The notes under the pieces were generated by a model. That model searched no databases. It saw nothing but the letters and a program-made list of their open reading frames with translations, and had not been told where the DNA came from. Shown piece after piece: positions 58,346 through 64,000 of a stretch of DNA of 64,000 bases. The position numbers and the translations under genes were made by a program. Every line of letters starts with the position of its first letter. Within the stretch, counting starts at the first letter, position 1. The stretch is from Clostridium akagii DSM 12554 (GTDB lineage: Bacteria; Bacillota; Clostridia; Clostridiales; Clostridiaceae): the NCBI RefSeq assembly GCF_000686725.1, contig NZ_JMLK01000011.1, positions 124,001 through 188,000 of the forward strand. Reading direction: 5' to 3'.

Positions 58346-59236
58346 ATGAAGTCAGTTGATGATAATTGGATTGAAAGATTTATAAATAAATATTGGAAAT
58401 ACGTATTTATAGCACCAATGATGATATTGTATTTAGTATTTTTTATGTATCCTATGGTCCAAGGTATCCTTATTAGTTTTACAAGTTGGGACGGAATATC
58501 TAAAATAAAACACTTTATATTCTTAAAAAATTATATAAATTTGTTTTCAGATAAAGTATTTTTACAAAGCACATCGTTCACTATAGAACTTGCTGCGATT
58601 CTTATATCTTTTGAAGTAGTAATAGGAGTTGGGATTGCGGTTCTTTTGGAGAGAAAAATAAGAGGCAACGGTTTTTTTAGAACAGTCTATTTTTTCCCAG
58701 CAGTACTAAGTGGTATAACTGTAAGTTTGATTTTTAGCCAAATATTTCAATATGGAATTCCTCAGATTGGTAATTCGCTAAATATAAACTTCTTAAAGCT
58801 AAATCCACTTTCAAACCATACAGGTGCATTTATTGCAATTGCATTTGTAATGCTTTGGCAGGGGGTTGCATTACCAATACTTCTATTTTTGACAGGACTT
58901 ATGAGCGTTCCAAGGGATGTAATTGAATCAGCTTCAATCGATGGTGCAACTCCCGCTCAAGTGTTTTTCAAAATTAAATTCCCATATTTATTACCATCTC
59001 TTAGTCTTGTATTTATTTTAGCTTTAAAATCTGGATTGCTTGCTTTTGATCAGATTATTGCATTAACTTATGGTAGCCTTGGAACACAGTCCATAGGTTT
59101 GCTTTTATACAATGATGCAATAAACAGTTTTAGATTTGGCTATGCAAATTCTATGGGAACACTTTTATTTGTTGTTATAATTGTTATTTCAATTATTCAG
59201 ATTAAAATTTCAAGTAAATATGAGGTGGAGCAATGA
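58346..59236 (+). CDS. Sugar ABC transporter permease (MalF type)
   Basis: 296 residues, six spans, with the ATPase-contact EAA motif at DVIESASIDGATPAQVFFKIKFPYL (pattern, about 190-215). GGGGGAG precedes ATG 58346. It overlaps the next permease at ATGA (59233-59236). No ATPase gene is in the operon, so a shared MsmX-type ATPase encoded elsewhere is expected. Confidence 0.94.
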   Translation: MKSVDDNWIERFINKYWKYVFIAPMMILYLVFFMYPMVQGILISFTSWDGISKIKHFIFLKNYINLFSDKVFLQSTSFTIELAAILISFEVVIGVGIAVLLERKIRGNGFFRTVYFFPAVLSGITVSLIFSQIFQYGIPQIGNSLNINFLKLNPLSNHTGAFIAIAFVMLWQGVALPILLFLTGLMSVPRDVIESASIDGATPAQVFFKIKFPYLLPSLSLVFILALKSGLLAFDQIIALTYGSLGTQSIGLLLYNDAINSFRFGYANSMGTLLFVVIIVISIIQIKISSKYEVEQ

Positions 59237-60072
59237 AAAACAATAAAAAAAATGTTAAAATCAATGCATTAACTTATATTATATTGATAATTGGTGCTTT
59301 ATGTTTGATATGTATACCTATATATTTAACTTTAATCGGCTCTTTTAAAACAGGACAGGAGACTATCGCCAATTTTTTTAGTTTTCCCAAACATTTGCTA
59401 ACTCAAAACTACAAAACTGTTTTCAGCTCAGGCTTTAGTGGATATTTTCTTAATTCCGTAGAAATGACAGTACTTTCTGTGATTCTTATAGTGTTGTTCG
59501 TTCCACTTGGTTCTTATGCCATAGTAAGAAATAAGAGTAGTAAATTTTTCAAAGTGATACATTATGTATGTCTTTTAGGATTATTTGTTCCGTTTCAAGT
59601 TTTTATGCTTCCACTTACTACAGTAGCTGCCAGGCTACATGCTATGAATAAGCTAGGACTTATATTTATATATGTGGCCCTTGCAGTTCCCCAAACCATG
59701 TTTTTGTATATAGGTTATATGAAGGCAAATTTACCAATAGAACTAGAGGAAGCAGCAGCTATTGATGGCTGCGGAAAGTTAAAAACTTATGTAAGTGTGG
59801 TATTCCCTCTTCTAAAGCCTATAAATGCAACTATCATAATCTTAAATGCATTGTGGATCTGGAATGATTTTTTATTGCCTTTCCTTATACTTGGAGGAGA
59901 CAATGCACAGTGGACTATTCCACTATTTCAATATAATTATGTTTCAGCAAATCAGATGAACTATGGACCTATGTTTGCACTTTATATAGCTTCTATGGTG
60001 CCTATAATTATTGTTTATATGGTATTCCAAAGAAATATTATTGGAGGAATTACCGCAGGATCAATCAAATAA
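59233..60072 (+). CDS. Sugar ABC transporter permease (MalG type)
   Basis: 279 residues, six spans, EAA motif at PIELEEAAAIDGCGKLKTYVSVVFPLL (pattern). Pairs with the preceding permease. The glycosidase begins 54 bp downstream. Confidence 0.94.
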   Translation: MKNNKKNVKINALTYIILIIGALCLICIPIYLTLIGSFKTGQETIANFFSFPKHLLTQNYKTVFSSGFSGYFLNSVEMTVLSVILIVLFVPLGSYAIVRNKSSKFFKVIHYVCLLGLFVPFQVFMLPLTTVAARLHAMNKLGLIFIYVALAVPQTMFLYIGYMKANLPIELEEAAAIDGCGKLKTYVSVVFPLLKPINATIIILNALWIWNDFLLPFLILGGDNAQWTIPLFQYNYVSANQMNYGPMFALYIASMVPIIIVYMVFQRNIIGGITAGSIK

Positions 60073-60125
60073 AATATATTGCTACTGCTCGGTAGAAATT
60101 TTAAAGAGAAAGAAGATGGAGATAA

Positions 60126-62435
60126 ATGAAATTTACAAATGGTTATTGGCTAAATAAAGAAGGTTATTCAATGATAAATCCTACTCAAGCCTATGATTGG
60201 GATATAACTAATAAGGAAATTACTATTTTTGCACCATACACTAAAATAGAAAACAGAGGTAATACATTAGATGGTGGAATGCTAACAGTAAAGCTATCTT
60301 CTCCCCAGGAAGATATAATAAGAGTTAAGATATATCATAATAAAGGTGCGGTTAAAACAGGACCTGAATTTGAAATAAGTGATAAAAAAGTTGATATAGT
60401 CACTAAAGTATCACAAGATAAAATAATTGTGTCTACAGGAAATTTGAATGTAGAAATGGAAAAAGAAAATTTCGAAATAAAATTTTTTAATAAAGATAAG
60501 AGCCTAACTTCAAGTGGATTAAAGGCAATGGCACACATAACAACAGATAAAGGTGAAAAGTATGTAAAGGATGAGCTTAGCTTAGATGTGGGAGAACTAA
60601 TATATGGTCTTGGGGAGAGATTTACTCCGTTTGTAAAGAATGGCCAGGTTGTTGACATATGGAATAAGGACGGGGGAACTGGAAGTGAGCAAACCTATAA
60701 AAACATTCCATTTTATATTAGTAATAAAGGTTATGGCGTTTTTGTAAATCATCCGGAAAAGGTTTCTTTTGAGATTGCGTCAGAAAAGGTTTCAAGAGTA
60801 CAATTTTCGGTTGAAGGAGAATGTATAGAATATTTTATAATAAATGGACCAACTATGAAAGAAGTTCTTAAAAAATACACTGATTTAACAGGGAAACCTG
60901 CACTTCCACCAGCATGGACATTTGGATTATGGTTATCAACTTCGTTTTTAACAGACTATGACGAAAAAACAGTTAATGGCTTTATTGATGGAATGCAAGA
61001 AAGGCATATACCACTTAGTGTATTTCATTTTGATTGTTTTTGGATGAAAGAGTTTGAATGGTGCAATTTCAAATGGGATGAAAGGAAGTTTAAAAATCCT
61101 AAGCAAATGATAAGTAGAATAAAGGCGAAGGGTCTAAGGACATGTGTTTGGATAAATCCGTATATAGCGCAGAAATCATTATTGTTTGATGAGGCAGCAG
61201 AAAAAGGATATCTATTAAAGAAAACAAATGGAGATGTATGGCAGTGGGATTTGTGGCAGGCAGGTATGGGTATAGTTGATTTCACAAATCCAGATGCTCG
61301 CAGTTGGTTTCAATCATATTTAGAAAAACTTATTGATATGGGTATAGATGCTTTTAAAACTGATTTTGGTGAGAGGATACCTTTAGATGTAGTTTATTTT
61401 GATGGTTCCGATCCTAAAAAAATGCACAATTTTTATACCTATATTTATAATAAAACTGTATTTGAAATTTTAGAAAAAAAGCTTGGCAAGGAAAATGCAG
61501 TAGTATTTGCTAGATCAGCAACGGTGGGAGGACAAAAATTCCCTGTGCATTGGGGTGGAGATTGCATGTCCAGCTATGCATCTATGGCTGAATCTTTAAG
61601 AGGTGGATTATCATTAACATTATCAGGATTTGGATTTTGGAGCCATGATATTGGTGGTTTTGAAAATGGAACTACAGCAGATCTTTATAAACGTTGGACA
61701 CAGCTAGGATTATTATCTTCTCATAGCAGATATCATGGAAGCACGGAATATAAGGTACCGTGGATATTCGATGATGAGGCAGTGGAAGTAACAAGAAAAT
61801 TTACAACACTTAAGTGCTCCCTTATGCCTTATTTATTTAGAAATGCTTGTGAAACTGCAAAATCCGGTGTACCAATGATGAGGGCAATGGTATTAGAATT
61901 TACTGAAGATGAAACTTGTGGGTACTTGGATAGGCAATTTATTCTTGGAGACAGTTTAATGGTGGCACCAATATTTAATGAAACTGGAAATGTTAAATAC
62001 TATCTGCCAAGTGGTAATTGGACCAATATTTTAACTAATGAAGTGCTACAAGGTGAAAAATGGATCAGTGAAAAATATGATTATATGGCATTACCTTTGA
62101 TGGCTAGAGAAAATTCAATAATCGCATTTGGCAGCACGGATCAAAAAACAGAATACGATTATACTGAAAAACCAAGTTTTCATTTATTTCAATTAATAGA
62201 TGGAAAGGTAGCTAAAACTTATGTGCATGACATAAAAGGAAATAAAAAAATTACTATAACAGCATTGAAAAAGAAAAGTATTATTAATATCAAGGTTCAA
62301 GGTATTATTGGAGAATACAGTGTGGTACTTAGAAATGTAAGAAATATAAAGAATGTTAACTCAGAAAATATAAAAATTTTAGAACGAGGCATAGAAATAA
62401 CAACTACTAGTGACATTTTAAATATAGAACTGTAA
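60126..62435 (+). CDS. yicI: Alpha-xylosidase (GH31, YicI type)
   Basis: Releases alpha-D-xylose from non-reducing ends of isoprimeverose and related xyloglucan fragments. 769 residues. The YicI signature KTDFGERIPLDVVYFDGSDP is nearly complete; nucleophile Asp413 and acid/base Asp479 (GGDCMSSY) are each three residues before the E. coli positions. VYGLGERFTPF-like and GFWSHDIGGFE motifs agree. Last gene of the uptake operon; cytosolic, no signal peptide. A strong hairpin follows. Confidence 0.96.
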   Translation: MKFTNGYWLNKEGYSMINPTQAYDWDITNKEITIFAPYTKIENRGNTLDGGMLTVKLSSPQEDIIRVKIYHNKGAVKTGPEFEISDKKVDIVTKVSQDKIIVSTGNLNVEMEKENFEIKFFNKDKSLTSSGLKAMAHITTDKGEKYVKDELSLDVGELIYGLGERFTPFVKNGQVVDIWNKDGGTGSEQTYKNIPFYISNKGYGVFVNHPEKVSFEIASEKVSRVQFSVEGECIEYFIINGPTMKEVLKKYTDLTGKPALPPAWTFGLWLSTSFLTDYDEKTVNGFIDGMQERHIPLSVFHFDCFWMKEFEWCNFKWDERKFKNPKQMISRIKAKGLRTCVWINPYIAQKSLLFDEAAEKGYLLKKTNGDVWQWDLWQAGMGIVDFTNPDARSWFQSYLEKLIDMGIDAFKTDFGERIPLDVVYFDGSDPKKMHNFYTYIYNKTVFEILEKKLGKENAVVFARSATVGGQKFPVHWGGDCMSSYASMAESLRGGLSLTLSGFGFWSHDIGGFENGTTADLYKRWTQLGLLSSHSRYHGSTEYKVPWIFDDEAVEVTRKFTTLKCSLMPYLFRNACETAKSGVPMMRAMVLEFTEDETCGYLDRQFILGDSLMVAPIFNETGNVKYYLPSGNWTNILTNEVLQGEKWISEKYDYMALPLMARENSIIAFGSTDQKTEYDYTEKPSFHLFQLIDGKVAKTYVHDIKGNKKITITALKKKSIINIKVQGIIGEYSVVLRNVRNIKNVNSENIKILERGIEITTTSDILNIEL

Positions 62436-62464
62436 TTTTAAAGGCTTAAATTAAGATTTATTGG

Positions 62465-62514
62465 AATATAGATGCTATTCAAGTTGATTAATTAACTTGA
62501 ATAGCATCTATATT
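62465..62514 (+). terminator. 21-bp perfect hairpin after yicI
   Basis: Arms 62465-62485 and 62494-62514 are perfectly complementary (core TAGATGCTATTCAAGTT), loop 8 nt. The T-run is poor (TATTATGG), so it may stabilise the mRNA end as well as terminate. Confidence 0.75.
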
Positions 62515-62691
62515 ATGGTTACAGGCAAATTAATATATGGATTTAAAATACTATAATTTGATAGAATAAATTAGCTATGGAGTTAAAAGTATGCAGATTA
62601 ATGATATTAATAATACTTTTTAAAGGATAATAATTATGATATAATTATGTACAGTAAACATGTAAATAATAAAAAAATGGGGTAAGATAAG

Positions 62692-62823
62692 ATGATTATT
62701 TTAGGACAAGCCCAAATAAACATTGCTTTATCAATTTTATTAATTATTTTATTTGGACATGCTTATTTCAATATGAATAGAAAAAAACAACCAACATGTT
62801 ATATATGTGGATTATGGCATTAA
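62692..62823 (+). pseudogene. 5' part of a frameshifted diguanylate cyclase gene
   Basis: ATG 62692, with GGGG upstream, opens a 43-codon frame encoding the first membrane span (INIALSILLIILFGHAYF). It stops at 62821-62823. At the A7 tract 62781-62787, slipping back one base continues into the frame of 62796-63839 as RKKTTNMLYMWIMAL, which restores a normal membrane-GGDEF protein. The two parts were evidently one gene. Confidence 0.8.
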
Positions 62824-63839
62824 CCTTGCTTTGTTTAATATTGGAAATATTTAGTGTGATGTTAAATAATTCAAATTTAAAGCAATTTATGCTATTAAAT
62901 AGGTTAGTGAATATCATTGGGTTTATAGTAGCACCAAGTATTTTATATGTTGGATATTTATTTAGTAAAGAATGGGTGAATATGTATCACAAGGAAAAGA
63001 TAAAAATGAATTATATACTTCTACTTCCATTATTAATTAATGCTCTAGGAGCCTTAGCAAGCTACAATAAAAATGTGATTTTTTATATAACTAGTAATAA
63101 TTTATATGAGAGAGGACACTTGTTTTTTATTTTACCATGTGTGAGTTACATATATTTTATATATAATTTATATTTCATTTATAGGCATCGTAAAAAATTT
63201 ACGTCCTGGGAATATATTTTATTTAGTTCGTTTTATATTGTACCTGCCCTAGGTTCTATCGTTCAGTTAATATATCCTAATTATTTAGTTATATGGAATA
63301 GTGCAGCAATAATTATTGTATTCACTTATATTTTCATACTAAATGACCAGTCCCATAAAGATAGCTTGACAGGATTAGAAAATCGCTTATCCTATGACCA
63401 TTATGTTGAGAATATAGACGCTAAAATGGTTAATAAACTTTTTTTCATTTACATAGACATAGATGATTTTAAGATAATTAACGACAAGTATGGACATCAT
63501 GAGGGCGATGAGGGCGATGAGGCAATTAAGGCATTTGCAGATTTATTGGCTCAAAGCTTTGTACTAAGGAAAAAAAAGCTTATACGCCTGGGCGGAGATG
63601 AGTTCTTAATTATAATAGAAGAAAAACAACAGGAAAAAATTGTATTTTACATAGAAAATTTAATTAGAAATGTTAATAATTATAATGATATAGAAAAAAA
63701 ATCATACAAACTTAAATTTAGTTATGGTATGGCAGGTTTTACAAGTGAGCACGAAAATATTTATCAACTTTTTGAACATGCAGATCAATTAATGTATGAG
63801 CAAAAGCAAAGTAAAATAGCATCTGGAGCGATGAATTAA
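62796..63839 (+). CDS. Diguanylate cyclase, main part (frameshifted relative to its start)
   Basis: 347 residues from the internal ATG; five spans in the first 185 residues, then a GGDEF domain with DSLTGLENRLSYD, DIDDFKIINDKYGHH and intact RLGGDEFLI. The internal ATG has no ribosome binding site, so expression would need the upstream start plus a -1 shift. A 9-bp tandem duplication (63501-63518) adds Glu-Gly-Asp just after GHH, in the nucleotide-binding loop region. If the shift occurs, the full product is about 380 residues and could be active. Confidence 0.85.
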   Translation: MLYMWIMALTLLCLILEIFSVMLNNSNLKQFMLLNRLVNIIGFIVAPSILYVGYLFSKEWVNMYHKEKIKMNYILLLPLLINALGALASYNKNVIFYITSNNLYERGHLFFILPCVSYIYFIYNLYFIYRHRKKFTSWEYILFSSFYIVPALGSIVQLIYPNYLVIWNSAAIIIVFTYIFILNDQSHKDSLTGLENRLSYDHYVENIDAKMVNKLFFIYIDIDDFKIINDKYGHHEGDEGDEAIKAFADLLAQSFVLRKKKLIRLGGDEFLIIIEEKQQEKIVFYIENLIRNVNNYNDIEKKSYKLKFSYGMAGFTSEHENIYQLFEHADQLMYEQKQSKIASGAMN

Positions 63840-63889
63840 AATGAGCTCTATAAAATAAATTGAATTTTAAGTAAAGGAATGGTGATTAT

Positions 63890-64000
63890 ATGTCATATCA
63901 TATGGAGCGAGATTCCATGGGAGAAATCAAAGTAGAGTCAGACAAGCTTTGGGGTGCACAAACTCAGAGAAGTCTTGAAAACTTTAAAATCGGCACAGAA
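63890..64000 (+). CDS. fumC: Fumarate hydratase class II, 5' part
   Basis: The first 37 codons are in the window: [27 protein letters not shown] (pattern) matches the N-terminus of class II fumarase (FumC), in particular DSMG and the [10 protein letters not shown] motif. Aspartate ammonia-lyase is related, but ERDSMG with [10 protein letters not shown] fits fumarase better. ATG 63890 is preceded by AAAGGA. The gene runs off the window. Confidence 0.9.
   Translation, partial: MSYHMERDSMGEIKVESDKLWGAQTQRSLENFKIGTE

Overview
The window is low-GC DNA with dense, mostly short-spaced genes, strong AGGAGG-type ribosome binding sites, frequent TTG/GTG starts and intrinsic terminators. Gene content points to an anaerobic, probably spore-forming Firmicute of Clostridium sensu stricto: clostridial-type ferredoxin proteins, a PdxST vitamin B6 pathway, Bce-type and agr-type two-component systems, LicT/BglG antitermination, and sortase-anchored surface protein. 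I see no integrase, transposase, phage module, rRNA operon or CRISPR array. The species cannot be fixed from sequence alone.

Layout. 1-1.7 kb: 3' end of an LPKTG-anchored metallophosphoesterase and its neighbouring sortase. 1.9-5.9 kb: CPA1 cation/proton antiporter, glycerate kinase, RNase Z-like MBL protein. 5.9-9.3 kb: agr-type LytTR regulator and kinase, divergent from an M50-like membrane protein whose HExxH motif is HGLGH. 9.4-11.6 kb: lipoprotein, small zinc ribbon, EFR1 ferredoxin, TetR regulator. 11.8-16.9 kb: pdxS-pdxT, a DUF4825-like protein, hemL with an unusual leader, and an M28 peptidase. 17-22.5 kb: tex, AlkD-like repair protein, FMN riboswitch with ribU, radical SAM protein. 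22.9-25.9 kb: rimI/tsaB/tsaE for tRNA t6A synthesis behind a two-domain HD-GYP protein. 26-29.1 kb: ZnuA-like lipoprotein, zinc ribbon, tRNA-Trp, MazG-like protein, decayed Fe-S protein gene, Pro/His-rich protein. 29.4-33.8 kb: glutamate decarboxylase, pentapeptide protein, VIT-family iron transporter, ferredoxin-nitroreductase. 33.9-37 kb: PadR/DUF1700/DUF4097 operon, MarR, Rrf2.

37.2-42.4 kb holds a NarL-type two-component system followed by a three-gene ABC-2 exporter. 42.4-47 kb holds a complete BceRS-BceAB-like antimicrobial peptide sensing and detoxification module. A chemoreceptor follows. 49-53.6 kb is a beta-glucoside operon (licT/bglG, PTS IIBCA, GH1 6-phospho-beta-glucosidase) controlled by two overlapping antiterminator/terminator pairs plus a third, split antiterminator-like sequence. 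A GGDEF/HD-GYP hybrid and an MBL protein come next. 56.9-62.4 kb is an alpha-xyloside import and cleavage operon (lipoprotein, two permeases, YicI-type GH31) without its own ATPase. The window ends with a diguanylate cyclase gene split at an A7 tract and the first 37 codons of fumC.

The observations I rate highest are the frameshift at a slippery A AAA AAA heptamer in the diguanylate cyclase, a dispersed palindromic repeat found at three successive convergent gene junctions, the M50-like pseudo-protease facing an agr-type system, the hemL leader, the third RAT-like site, and a terminator whose 3' arm contains the ribosome binding site of the next operon. None of these proves a new system; each has a direct test.
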